Source: Penicillium oxalicum (lineage: Eukaryota; Ascomycota; Eurotiomycetes; Eurotiales; Aspergillaceae). From it: a stretch of DNA of 64,000 nt. Shown piece after piece: positions 11,836 to 22,307 of this stretch; within the stretch, counting starts at the first letter, position 1, and each line of letters starts with the position of its first letter. Below the pieces are notes generated by a model. The model was not told where the DNA came from, searched no databases, and saw only the letters and a program-made list of their open reading frames with translations. Both the position numbers and the translations under genes were made by a program. The stretch spans positions 3,782,001-3,846,000 of the forward strand of contig NC_064651.1 of the NCBI RefSeq assembly GCF_001723175.1, read 5' to 3'.

Positions 11836-13122
11836 TCATGTTTTCTTCTTGGCTGCCGCCTTGCCGAAGAAGTCGCTCATTTTCTTCATGCCCGTGGTGT
11901 TGACTTTCTGCAAGTCCCGCACTCCCCGAGAGAGAGACGCTTTCGCTTTCTTTTCCTCTTCCTCTTTCTTCCGCTTCTTCTCGGCTCGATTTTCGGCCTC
12001 CTCGTCGTCAAGGCCACGTTTGCGGCTGAAGTCGGACAGATTTCGCGAAGCCATCGCCTCCGCACGCAGAGTGACAAGTTCCCTGAGGCGTTCAGACAAG
12101 GGCTTCAGATCCAATGGCGAGTCAGGCAAAGCAAGCATCTCGTCCATTTTGGAACACAGCGCAGAGGATAGGTACGATTCTTTCATGAAGGACAGCGCAA
12201 TTGAAATCCGCTGCAATTGCCGAATCTCATCCGAGTCCTCATTTACAGACAACGGCACAGGAGTTGTTTCACCAGTCGGGGTCGAGATGGAGGGAGTCGC
12301 CGTGGTAGCAAGCGTGGCTGGTGAGTCCGGCGTCTCTGTGTTCTCACCCCCAGATGACTTGGGAGCCTTTTCACCATTTTCACCGTTTTCACCTTGACCC
12401 GTCGTAGCATCCTCACGCTTCACCGACATGAGTGGAGTTGCCAGTGCTTGACGAACGAATCGCTCTTCCAAACTAGCAGGGAGCCCTTGCTTGGCCATTC
12501 CTTTTGCTTTGACAAGCAACTCCTGAAGTACTTTTGACTCGCTGAAGCGGAACATTTTCTCGTCGCCCGCCTCCACGGTGTCACAGATCGCCTCGGCGCG
12601 CGCGGCGAGGACGGGACGGAAGGACTCGTTGTATAGCACATGGCGCAAGTGTGGAGATAAATCGTCGTGGGAATCAATGATGTCGTCGAGGGGTTGGTAG
12701 AGAGATTGTCCAGACTTGGAAGAAGATGAAAGCAGCGGAATCAAGAAAAACGCAACATCAATTGGAGTTGCGATGAGTAGTTCGCCCTTCTTCGCAATTG
12801 ACGCGGGTGCCGACGCATCTCCAATTTTGGCGGCGGGTGTAGCTTGCTCATGCTTCTTGGGCGTGAAGAGAATGCTCCGAGGCGCTGAAGTGGGTGCTAC
12901 GATAGTCGTGAACTCGTATAGTCCCCGATTCGGACAGAATAAATAGGGGGAGAGGCCGTCGGATTGAGGATTTGGGAGAGAAAGAAGACGTGCATCGGGA
13001 CTGATATTGGATGGAAGGATGAACGTCCTGCTGGGCTTATCCACGGACTTTAATGGAGAATTGTGTTGAACCGTAGTCGATTGGGCCTGTTTTAAAGGCG
13101 CCGCGGAGCGAGTTCGAGGCAT
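11836..13122 (-). CDS. RNH202: Ribonuclease H2 subunit B (Ydr279/RNASEH2B family)
   Basis: Non-catalytic subunit of the RNase H2 trimer that removes ribonucleotides from DNA and RNA:DNA hybrids in the nucleus. Single exon, 428 residues. I chose the ATG at 13122 (MPRTRSAAPLKQ); the frame extends further but reads as leader. The Ydr279 region runs from the start of the domain (SRTFILPSNISPDARLLSL) through ATPIDVAFFLIPLL and the helical part with HLRHVLYNESF and QGLPASLEERFVRQAL. The C-terminus is a charged coiled coil ending in GMKKMSDFFGKAAAKKK, which resembles the PCNA-interacting motif that ends human RNASEH2B, but without the leading Gln. Divergent from MCM10. Confidence 0.88.
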   Translation of the reverse strand: MPRTRSAAPLKQAQSTTVQHNSPLKSVDKPSRTFILPSNISPDARLLSLPNPQSDGLSPYLFCPNRGLYEFTTIVAPTSAPRSILFTPKKHEQATPAAKIGDASAPASIAKKGELLIATPIDVAFFLIPLLSSSSKSGQSLYQPLDDIIDSHDDLSPHLRHVLYNESFRPVLAARAEAICDTVEAGDEKMFRFSESKVLQELLVKAKGMAKQGLPASLEERFVRQALATPLMSVKREDATTGQGENGENGEKAPKSSGGENTETPDSPATLATTATPSISTPTGETTPVPLSVNEDSDEIRQLQRISIALSFMKESYLSSALCSKMDEMLALPDSPLDLKPLSERLRELVTLRAEAMASRNLSDFSRKRGLDDEEAENRAEKKRKKEEEEKKAKASLSRGVRDLQKVNTTGMKKMSDFFGKAAAKKKT

Positions 13123-13561
13123 CTTTGCGATCGAAAGGTCCAACGCAACAGAAAAGGGAGCCAAATTGAAAAACCGAAATGCGGAAATCGCGACAACGCG
13201 CTGAAGACGCGCGCCTGGCGGAGTCATGCGCGGGCCGAGCCATGCAGCTGATTGCTCACATTTCACACTTCACTTGCGCCTTGCGCATTCGAGGGCACAG
13301 GATAGACTCTCACGCTTTCTCAATTTTTCAAAACAGACAGACACGTACACAACAAGAGAGGACGGATCTAATCCAAGGGAGCTCATCACATCAACGAGGG
13401 TCGGTCCGGACGCCTTATGCCACGGGTCTCGTCTTTTCTCTGTACAGCGACCAGTCCTCGCCGTGCGGCCTGCGGGGAGGGCGGCTCCAGTACGTCGGTA
13501 ATGCCGCCAACTGACGCTGATTTGGATTCTTGACAAAGCGAGAACCATTTCCCATGCCGCC
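13123..13561. promoter_or_regulatory. Divergent promoter of RNase H2B and MCM10
   Basis: About 440 bp shared by two DNA-replication genes. Two ACGCG cores, at 13196-13200 and 13207-13211, match the MluI-cell-cycle-box core bound by MBF-type factors in yeasts. Upstream ATGs of the MCM10 leader lie at 13501 (a 10-codon frame) and at 13554. Function of the cores is inferred. Confidence 0.45.
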
Positions 13562-13628
13562 AGTAAGTCCTGATACAGGGGTCCATTGAAGTGAAAAGGA
13601 TTATGGTATCTAAGTCCTGGGACAGTGA
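13554..13628 (+). promoter_or_regulatory. Minimal upstream ORF (Met-Pro-Pro-stop) overlapping the MCM10 start
   Basis: In the spliced leader the ATG at 13554 reads ATG-CCG-CCA-TGA. Its TGA is built from exon 2 bases 13626-13628 and overlaps the MCM10 ATG in an ATGA arrangement. In unspliced RNA the same ATG opens an 11-codon frame ending in the intron, and MCM10 has no ATG at the proper place. The uORF start context is weak (C at -3). This follows directly from the inferred splice sites. Confidence 0.6.
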
Positions 13629-16024
13629 CCGATCCGGCGTGGCCGCCAAAATCTCCCCGCGATGCTCTCCTTAGCTCGCCAGGGGGACGAAGGAAATATG
13701 AGGATTTGAATCAGCGCCGAAAATTACTCTCATCGCCCCTCAAACGATCCAACACGACTCCTGGCCTTCGAACAAAAGCACAGCACATTCTTGATGAAGA
13801 CATGGCGGCGGAGGATAGCGAAGAAGATGACGAGGAGACACTACAATTAAAGCTGGCTGAAATTCAGGCTCGACTCAAGCTGAAACAACTACAAAAGACC
13901 CGCACGAGATCCGCAACCACCAGTTCAAGTACCGAAGACGGAGAATCCAGATCATCGCGCCCTTCGTCTGCGACTGTCCAGTCAGAAAACCCGGCCCATT
14001 TTTTGCCGCCCAAGAGCCCCCGTGCGTTGTTGCGAAACGCGCCAAGTGATGAAGTTCAGGTCCCTCTTTCGCCCACGAGGCGACAAGAGCCTTCTCGAGC
14101 TCCCTGGTCTCCCCAGAGATGCAAAATGGGTATTGACAAGGGATGGACGGCCGCCGATGTTTCTCTCAAACGAGCACCACGGCCAACGAGCCAACTTGGA
14201 ACACGAAGCGCTGGCGCGATGCGATCGAGCGACGTCTTGTCCGCCAGACCCCAAACGTCCCCAAGTAGTGGAGGATTGAGCAGGATCAAGAGTTTTAGCG
14301 AGCGAATGGCGGAAGGCCGCGCCGCGGAAAAGCTTCGAGCAGAGAAAGCGGAGAAGGCAGAAAGAATCAAAGCAAGTCGAAGCACCGGATTTCAACTCAA
14401 TCAAGCAGAGATCGAAGCATTTAAAAGCGCCGCGGCGAAGGAAACCCCGTCAATCCCCGGCTCCAGCAGACACGAGCCGCAGGCGCCGAATTTCACTCGT
14501 GAGGACATTCTGAAATCGGTAACCTCATCTCGCACAGGGGTTTTGAAGCGCAGTCAAACAACACCGAGCATGAGAAGCGACAACAGCCACTCTTTCACAG
14601 CCAGGGTCTCCGATGACGCTGCTCGGCCTGAGAGCAAACCCGATTCATCAAAGTTCGAATCTTATTCTGGACTGCACTTGTCCAATCGCATTCTTCCGCA
14701 TTCATTTTTGAGTCGCAGCTTGGCGGATAAGCACACCCTGAAAATCCCCGACCTTCTCAAAACAGTGAAGGCTCCAGCATTTGAGTTGCCGGAGACCATT
14801 GACGGGGATTTTGTTGTCTTTGGGATTGTCGCATCAAAGTCTGATACGAAACAAACTAAAGATTCCGGCAAGGCCACGTCGAAGTCGGTCGACCCTTTCG
14901 ACGACGGAACTAACAATACCAACAGCTACATGGTCATGACCTTGACAGATCTACAGTGGACGGTTGATTTGTTCCTATTTGATACGGCATTTCCTCGGTA
15001 CTACAAGATATCGGAAGGAACCCTTGTCGCAATCTTGAATCCCACCATTATGCCCCCGCCCAAGCATAAGCTTGACACCAATCGCTTCAGTCTTTGTCTT
15101 TCCTCCTCGGATGACAAGGTGCTCGAAATTGGAAAGGCTCAGGATATCGGCTTCTGTAAATCAGTGAGGAAAGACGGCAAAATATGCCAATCGTGGGTGG
15201 ACAGTCGCAAGACTGAGTTCTGCGACTTCCACGTGGATCTTCAAGTTCGCCGCACGCAAGGCGCACGTTCCGGAGTCAACAGCGGCACGGGCATGTTTGG
15301 CGGCGGTGGTAAATCGGGTGCCCGTACGGGTGTTTGGCAAGAAAATAAAGGACGCGGCCGAGGATCACGATCGGGGGGCTCGGATTCTTCCTACAGATCC
15401 GACGGAAAGCTCAAGGCAGAAGGTGCACAGTACCATATGGGCACACAATCTGTCTACTACGTTGCTCCTGGTCCACGCAATGGAGGAGCTAATCGCTCAT
15501 CGTACAACCCTGCGGCAGTCCATTCGACCGCAAGCTTGCTCGACGCCAGCGATGACCCCTTTATTGCGGCCGGAATGATGGGTCGCGGGATGGAGAACAA
15601 GGAAGAACGAATGAGGCGACGCTTGGCAGCTCAGCAGCGTGAACTTGAGATTACTCGAAAACTTGTATCTGGCCGTTCTGGCGGAGTGGGTGCAGAATAC
15701 CTTCGGACTCGCACTGCGAACGAGCCTCAGTCAGAGCGAGATAAAAAGCAAAACGAGCCCGGTCCTCCTTCCACGCCCAGCAAGGATCGGTCGAGCCAGG
15801 CTTTGAATTTTGTCACATACGGCAAAGCAAACAATGTCCGTCTCAGTCCCATGAAGCGAGCGCATGATGGCGACAAGCCACACGGCAGTGGTGTGAAAAA
15901 GACTCGCTTTCTCACATCAAAAGGCATCAGGGAGGCCGGTCGAGAGAGTCTGGGAGGCGATGCAACTCCTGCTCGAAGGGTTCTTTCGGATGATGATGAC
16001 GAAGATGATCTAGAATTAGTTTGA
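13562..16024 (+). CDS. MCM10: Minichromosome maintenance protein 10 (MCM10), start codon formed by splicing
   Basis: Replication initiation and elongation factor that binds MCM2-7, DNA and polymerase alpha. The long frame begins with GTG-ACC at 13625 and has no ATG before residue 60, although the preceding part (WPPKSPR...LSSP) looks coding. Removing a 63-bp intron, 13563-13625 (CCA|GTAAGT ... GACAG|TGACC), joins A at 13562 to TG at 13626-13627, giving GCC-ATG-ACC with a purine at -3. The product is 799 residues. Near 510-537 is the MCM10 zinc finger, FCKSVRKDGKIC...FCDFH (Cx9C, then CxxH). The OB-fold precedes it (about 360-505, with GDFVVFGIV). N- and C-terminal arms are disordered; the tail is acidic (DDDDEDDLELV). 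Confidence 0.88.
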
Positions 16025-17203
16025 TGTGTTTTCTTCTTCTCATGCAGGCTCAAGACCTATCGATATGATCGGGGCATTGTGGATTCGTCAACGCTCGGAC
16101 TGACCTGTGCAAGCTCCATGTGAGCTCCGAGGATTCAAGAACCTTCAAGAGCTTGGAAATAAACACGACTATCCCTTGTCTCCGTGAAGCGAGAAGGAAT
16201 TAAAGTTCTCGCTTTCGAAGGACTGGAAGATAACCCAATTACAAGCAAAAAAGACATCAATGATTCCACTACCTGGGCTCCCCATAATAATGTAGTATAG
16301 GTCTGAGGCAAATAGGTCCAGAATAATTGCATACCTGACGCGCATTCTTTTGGTTCCCACTTCGCAAATCTAAATCTCTGTAATTTACCTTCTGCCAGGA
16401 ACATCATCATAGGTATATTTGAACTTGTACACCGGCCTCTAGATACAAGTGTGGTGGTCTACCTACATGGGTACTCTACGCGAATCAGGTCGGAGTCGGT
16501 ACTTCCATATTCCAAGTTCAGCAAACGAAGATTAGGTAGGGTGATTTCAAACAATTTCATTCATTTCATTGACCTAAGCTAAACAACAATTTCATCATCT
16601 TCGCACACCCACTTCTACTCGATCACAATTCCTTCAGATGCATGCCATGGGTATGCGATAGGCAGCGAGCAAGACTGTGGGGCGGAAGAAGCAAGAACAA
16701 CAATCCAAAAGAGAAGCAGACAAAAAAATCCAAAAGAAAAACAAAACAGATTGCGGAGCAAGACGAGAACCGCAAACCAACTCCATTGTGACCAATTGCC
16801 CAAAAGACACAATGTGTCAGGTATCTTGATTTGTCCCAAATCCGATTCCGAGCGCCAAGTAGAAGACATTAGTGACCAAAGTTGTGTCACTCATGTGTTT
16901 TCCGAACACACATAAACTTCAAGCAAAGAAAAGGCAATAAAACAAGAGTGAGCCGGGTTGAGAATTGAAAATGCAGCACGAGAAGCCAGGATGGGCGAGG
17001 CAAGCCAAGTAGTGCTATGCAGGGGAAAAAGCCAAAAGCTTGGGGACATTATCAGGCATCCAACGCTGAGAAGGCTAGCAAACGCGGTGATCAACAGAGA
17101 AACAAACAACACAAACGGAGGTTAGACAGAACAGAGGAGAAGGGGGTTCTTGCGCAAAGGAAAAGCAATAAACAGAAGTGTCTTTGGGAGTCAAGAGAAA
17201 AGC
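16025..17203. other. Convergent 3' intergenic spacer
   Basis: 1.2 kb between the 3' ends of MCM10 and the next minus-strand gene. Purine-rich on the plus strand near 16680-17170. No gene seen. Confidence 0.5.
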
Positions 17204-18759
17204 TCAGACAGAGGGATTGGCAGAAGCACCTCCTCGAGTACTGCGGGTTTTCTTGGCTGTTGGAGGCGTTATTAGGTCACCTGAAAGGTCTGCCTCCCGC
17301 TTCGCAGATGGCACAGAGGCAGACACCTCCTCAATGGCCTGCTTCTTACGCAGCCAGTTGTCGAAGGGACTGATACGTTTCCTCTTGGAATCTGTAGCAC
17401 TTCCGCTGGAGGAAGTCTGCTCGGTTTCAGGGGCAAAGCGCGCACTGGACCTGAGAAGACGAGTTGCACTGGGGGCGTGGGGTGACTCGGGCGACACCGG
17501 GGCCTGATCTGTGACAGTTGATGATATCTCGATGACAGGAGGCTTCTTGGCATCGTTCTCTTCGGCACTTTCATCATCCGTAGCGGCCTCTTCATCTCGC
17601 TGGGAAACGGCCTTTGTGGCTGTGGAAAACAGGGCACGAGGCTTCATGGTGCGGCGACTGAGTGGCTTTACTTGTGTCAAAATGTCAGGGTTTGCTTCAA
17701 GTAGGTCGGGTCGAGAAGCGAAGAGGCCAAGGTCATCATCCTCATCGTCGTCTTCCTCGACGTCGTCAAACCTGGTGAAGACCTTTTTACCGCGGCTATT
17801 CGAAGACAATGAGCGAAAATTCAAATAGAGAGCCTTGGGGAAATCTGGGTCGAGGACTTACAACATCATCGTAATTCCTTCACGTCGAGTAGAAATAGCT
17901 TCCTCATCGCCGGACATCATTGCAAGACGTGCACTAGAAAAACGTAATGTAAGCGATGAACATGAACCCGGAGGAAGGGAGTGAGAGTTTCAGGAACTTA
18001 CCTCTTGCCACCACGGGTGCGTGACGGGCCAGACGAGCCTGTGGCCTCCACAGCTTCGATGGATGTGTCCTTTGTCTGCTCAGCCCTTTTACTGGTGTCT
18101 CTGGACTTTGAAACATCAGACAACCGCGAAGTGAAAGGATTATCTGATGCAGGACGGGCGACAGGAACACGGTCGCGGGAGTCAGTGAAGATGTGAATCT
18201 CATCAGAAGAGGAAGTCTCGAAACTCTCGAGTGAGAAAGGTGACGGCTTCTTGGTAAAGGTTCTTCCAGATGGAGGGAAGAGCGCTCGAGATGTGGATGA
18301 CAGGTTTCCGTGACTCTTTCGCTTCGATGGGGTCTTTACAGGAGTGAGAAGGCCTTGGGGGGCTTCTACGCGAGACCAGGCAGCTGAAGTGGGCTGGCGC
18401 TGAGGTGATGTGAATGGATCAACACTGGCCCCATGATTCGAGAAAGGGATACTTGGTTGCTGTTTGGGCGCGTCAGATCTCTTGCGAGAGAGACCATGTT
18501 CTGATTCTTGTGAGTCCGAAGATGCCTCATCCTGGACCCTCCGATACTTTTTCGGCACACATTGAGACCGCGATTTGCTTGGTGACTTCGGGCAGGACTC
18601 CTCTGAAGCCTTTTCGAGTTCCCTGGCGGCGCGCTGACTTGCCAGTCTAGTCGATTGACGACGGGGATATGGCTCGTATTGGTCGTAGCCAGCCCCATGC
18701 AGCGGTGCAGAGGGAATCCGAAGGCTTGAAGGTGACGATGGAGGTGGGGTTGTTGTCAT
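17204..18759 (-). CDS. Uncharacterised nuclear-type protein with conserved acidic and basic blocks
   Basis: I do not recognise a named family. Exons 18002-18759, 17862-17933 and 17204-17795, with introns of 68 and 66 bp, close to 473 residues. Start at the ATG at 18759 (MTTTPPPSSPSS). The N-terminal half is Ser/Pro/Arg-rich with many S/TP sites (GLLTPVKTPSKRK, PSSLRIP), as in CDK-regulated nuclear proteins. It continues with a block EIHIFTDSRDRVP, then a segment across two short introns (ARLAMMSGDEEAIS, RGKKVFTRFDDVEEDD). Near the end is SPFDNWLRKKQA, then basic residues. The spaced conserved-looking blocks suggest a real protein under selection. Divergent from DUO1; a cell-cycle role is only a guess. 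Confidence 0.75.
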
Positions 18760-19366
18760 GGTGACCTGCTTCACTCAAAAGCACAAATCCAGGTGGTCCG
18801 ATCGTGAGCAAAGGGCGCGTTTCTTATGGCTTTCTCGGAAGTGCCACTGTCTGTGGATCACAACAGCCCTGCTTCGTTGTTGGCTCTGACAATGCGCGAT
18901 ATTCGGTCAGGTTGGCGGATACGTGATCGGATAAGAGAACGTGGAAGATGAGATTGATACTAGTGTTCGTGGCACAATTTGACACACATGATACGTTGTG
19001 ACAACGAAGAATAATCAAGAGAAAGGATAAGTTACAGCGTGATGTTAAGAGGGTGATAGGTGAAAGAAGGGCGCGGGTCCCTTGACGGAGCGGCATGTTG
19101 ACGCCCAGCCACCTCGATTGCTCACCGCCTCCACTTGGTTGATCGCCTGGGCATTAAACTTTCCGCCCCGCGAGTCTGCGCGGCTTAATTTATCGACAGT
19201 ATCCGTTGTTGACAACCTTCCCAATCTGATTGCCCCGCGCCTCAAGTCCAGACCACCTTACGCAGCGCAAAGAATATTGCTCCTTTCAGGTCTCCGTGGC
19301 CATCGCATGTGAATGAGGAGATTACCATTCAGTTTTCCTGGGCAAATCTGATCTCACCACCCCACA
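18760..19366. promoter_or_regulatory. Divergent promoter region (unknown gene / DUO1)
   Basis: 607 bp between two start codons on opposite strands. No specific binding site was recognised. Confidence 0.4.
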
Positions 19367-20163
19367 ATGGCTGCTCGAAGTACCGCCGACGAAATGCGAC
19401 AAGTCCAACTGTCAGATGAGGACACAGAAGAGCTCTGGAATTCTCCTTCAAAGCGAGGCTCTCGTAGGCCATTTCATGCCCATTCACCCAGTAGTCCTCC
19501 ACCATCTGGACCACGACCACAAAAGGCCGAGGACACACTCTTCGATCGGCACGAGGCTCGCGAAGCAGCCCTCCAACATGAACTACGTACCGTACGAAAC
19601 ATCAATGAGGTCATTGAGGGCTTGCTGGAAAGTATCGACAAAGCAAAGGGAAATATGGAGGTTTGTCGCCCGTGGCTTTTTGCTTTGGCGCCCGATCTTG
19701 GTGGCTGACTATGGCTGGTTCACAGACTGTATCCCAAACCGTCGCATCTGCCTCCACCCTCCTAAATACGTGGACACGCATCTTGTCCCAAACCGAACAC
19801 AATCAGCGCCTCATTCTAAATCCCAACTGGCAAGGTGCCACACAAGACGTGGCCGACATTGAAAATGAGGCAATTCAGCGACAGCAAGCCGCTGAACGGC
19901 GAGAGCTGCTGCTGCAACAACAGCGGGAAGCGGCGATGCGAAGAGCAGAGGAGGAGGAAAGACGGCGGATTGCGACAGGTCGCAGTGGCCGTGGTACAAG
20001 CCGAGGTACTGTGCGTGGGACTGGGACTGGATTAGGGAGGACGCCCGGTGTCAGCACTAGTCGCTCTGCAGCAACTCGAGGTGCTCCTACAACAGCAACC
20101 AGGCGGCCAGCCAGTGGCATTGCTCGTGGAAGCGGGATCGCACGAGGTCGAGGCAAGGCTTGA
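19367..20163 (+). CDS. DUO1: DASH/Dam1 complex subunit Duo1
   Basis: Outer kinetochore ring component that couples chromosomes to spindle microtubules in fungi. Exons 19367-19660 and 19726-20163 (65-bp intron, CACAG acceptor) give 243 residues. The conserved Duo1 core runs from about residue 58: TLFDRHEAREAALQHELRTV, then RNINEVIEGLLESIDKAKGN, TVASASTLLNTWTRILSQTE and HNQRLILNPNWQG. This is followed by a Gln/Arg/Glu coiled coil and a basic Gly/Arg/Thr-rich tail (RGTSRGTVRGT, GIARGRGKA), which is common in filamentous fungal Duo1. The intron falls inside the conserved helix, which supports the join. Confidence 0.9.
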
Positions 20164-20506
20164 AGAAAGGATGTTTTTTTGGATGTATGATATTGAACGA
20201 ACTAGAATATATTGAGACGGTCACACGCCGAATGACATTGATACCCACAGCACCATGGCTTACTAGACCTTGTTGGAAGATAAGAATTAGGTCTCAATGC
20301 TGCAGTTCAGTACGTCAAACCTGTGAGGATGAAGATTGTCCGGTCTTGGCAATTAAACAACGCGGAAGACGCGACCGATAAGGCCCGACGATAAGGCTCG
20401 ACATGGGTATGGAGGATAAGGAGGATAAGGAGCTTTCCCCAGCCTATATGATCTTCGCTGAGCAGCTCTCGCCCTCGTCGAGTGAGTTCTCGCGCCTGTG
20501 CCTATC
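20164..20506. other. Short tandem intergenic spacer
   Basis: 343 bp between DUO1 and the membrane-protein gene, with a small direct repeat of AGGATAAGG near 20410-20430. Presumably the promoter of the downstream gene. Confidence 0.4.
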
Positions 20507-21256
20507 ATGAATTTTGCGCCATATCAGGACGAGTCACCCGAGATTGAGCGGGCTCTGTCCCCGCCGACGGTGGACAACCGTATTCGGTCTCCTGCGTTTC
20601 GGTCGCCGCGGGCGTCGACCGACCTGCCGTCCCCCAGCCATTTCGCAGCTGGTGGACATGGCAACCAAGGCTTCGGACGAGATGTCGAGGGGGGCCATGT
20701 CAGTTTTGGGGCATTTGAAACAAGCCTTCCGATTCGCATGGACATTGAAGCAGCTTTAGCATACCTGCTGCTGCCCCCAGCGGGGGGTCTGGTTCTGTTG
20801 TTACTCGAGCATAAGAGCGACTACGTGAGGTGAGGACATCATGGCCCAATTTGATATTTCAATCAAAACCGGAAAGACAAGAACTAACCCGTGAATTACA
20901 GATTTCATGCCTGGCAGTCGAGCATGTTATTTGCGGCCATGTTTGTGAGTGTAAGTCCTGCTCTTTGTATTGACTCAAGTGCTAATTTTTCGTCGCAGAT
21001 CATCCACCTCATCTTTTCTTGGACCAGTTTCATCTCCTGGACTTTGTTCATCATAGATCTTCTGCTGATGGGTTTCTTGAGCACCCGTGCGTATCGAGAT
21101 GGTAGGTAGTCCTCTGGAACGTTGCCAGCGAAGACTCCCCTCCCAATTGGAAGACGGATAATGTTACTAACTCCTAACCATATAGTCGACACCCTTGATC
21201 ACTTTGAAGTTCCGTTCATTGGCTACTGGGCCAATTCTTTTGTTGACAACGAATGA
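20507..21256 (+). CDS. DUF4870/Tic20-like small membrane protein
   Basis: Four exons: 20507-20829, 20902-20944 (or -20950), 20999-21101 and 21186-21256; 179 or 181 residues. Start ATG at 20507 (MNFAPYQDESPEIERA). An N-terminal Pro/Ser-rich cytosolic part of about 85 residues precedes three hydrophobic segments: ALAYLLLPPAGGLVLLLL, then SSMLFAAMF joined to IIHLIFSWTSFISW, and LFIIDLLLMGFL. The loop EHKSDYVRFHAWQS is the hallmark of the DUF4870/Tic20-like family. It ends VPFIGYWANSFVDNE. Function in fungi is not established. Two overlapping donors (GTGAGTGTAAGT) allow a two-residue difference in a membrane segment. Confidence 0.82.
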
Positions 21257-22307
21257 CCTATCGTACCTCGATCTGTGCGCGGAGGACCATCCTGATTGCT
21301 TCAAGATACATCCTTGTTTGCTCGCGCTTTCGATTCTATTGCTGTAAATTAACCCGGTGTAACGAACAAAGCTGCGATATGTCTGCGTCTGATACTTCTA
21401 CGTCTTAGCAAAAACCTATCACGACAGGCAGTCAGACACGCCTCGAGGGGCTTTACTATTCATGAACTTTACCAAGCAACGTGCAATGAACATCTACTGA
21501 ATGTCCTGTCAATTTTTGCCCATAGAAGAGCGCTCTTGTTCATCTTTGGTATTGCTGGATGGTTGTCTAGGGAGAACTACCAGCACTTTAGCTAGCGGAT
21601 ATAACTCATGGATACGCTCCGACGCTTACCACGAAAGTGATCTGGGGTGGTGGCCCCTTCCAACATTGCCGATCTTTCCAGCTTAAAATTACGACAACAT
21701 ACCTCAGGCACTGATTGAATCAACAAATAAAATAGGCGACAGTCCTGGTGCTCAGCATCATCCCGTACAGGTCCTATCGTAGAAGCAACCTAGGTTGCGA
21801 CGGCGGAGAGATGCAATGGAAAGAGACAACCCGTTTTTCCAAAAAGGTGCAAAGCAGAATGAGATTGAAAAGAAGTAAACATTACAGATCAAGTGACCAA
21901 GTCGTAACCAATTGACAGAAATGGGACATTTCCTTTCTCATGCAATATCCCCCCGCCGAATTTCCCAAGATCAGAGACCACAAATAACTCGTAAAAGCCA
22001 AAGACCTCAAATCAGACAAATGAAGCAGACAAGAAGGGACAAGACGCTATTGCTGCAAAGATATAATCCATGAAGAAGAGTTGAAATAGCGCTCTGAAGG
22101 AGGGGTCATAATGAAGGCACAAGTATGGCGCTAAACGGATGGAAATCAGAGTGACTCGATGATAAGGACCGTGAGAATGCAGACAGAAAATCGATGAAAG
22201 CATGGTATCCGTGAATAACAAAGGCGCAAAAGAAAATGAGACGGTACGGCGCCAAGCAAATTGAGCACAGAGGTCGTAACGGTTCGTGAAGGGGGTGCAG
22301 TGGACAT
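21257..22307. other. Convergent 3' intergenic spacer
   Basis: 1.05 kb between the 3' ends of the membrane-protein gene and the F-BAR gene. No gene or repeat seen. Confidence 0.5.

Noticed and set aside
13554..13562. ATG-CCG-CCA as the MCM10 start exon
   Set aside because: Splicing from this ATG meets TGA immediately; only the A|TG junction gives the conserved frame.
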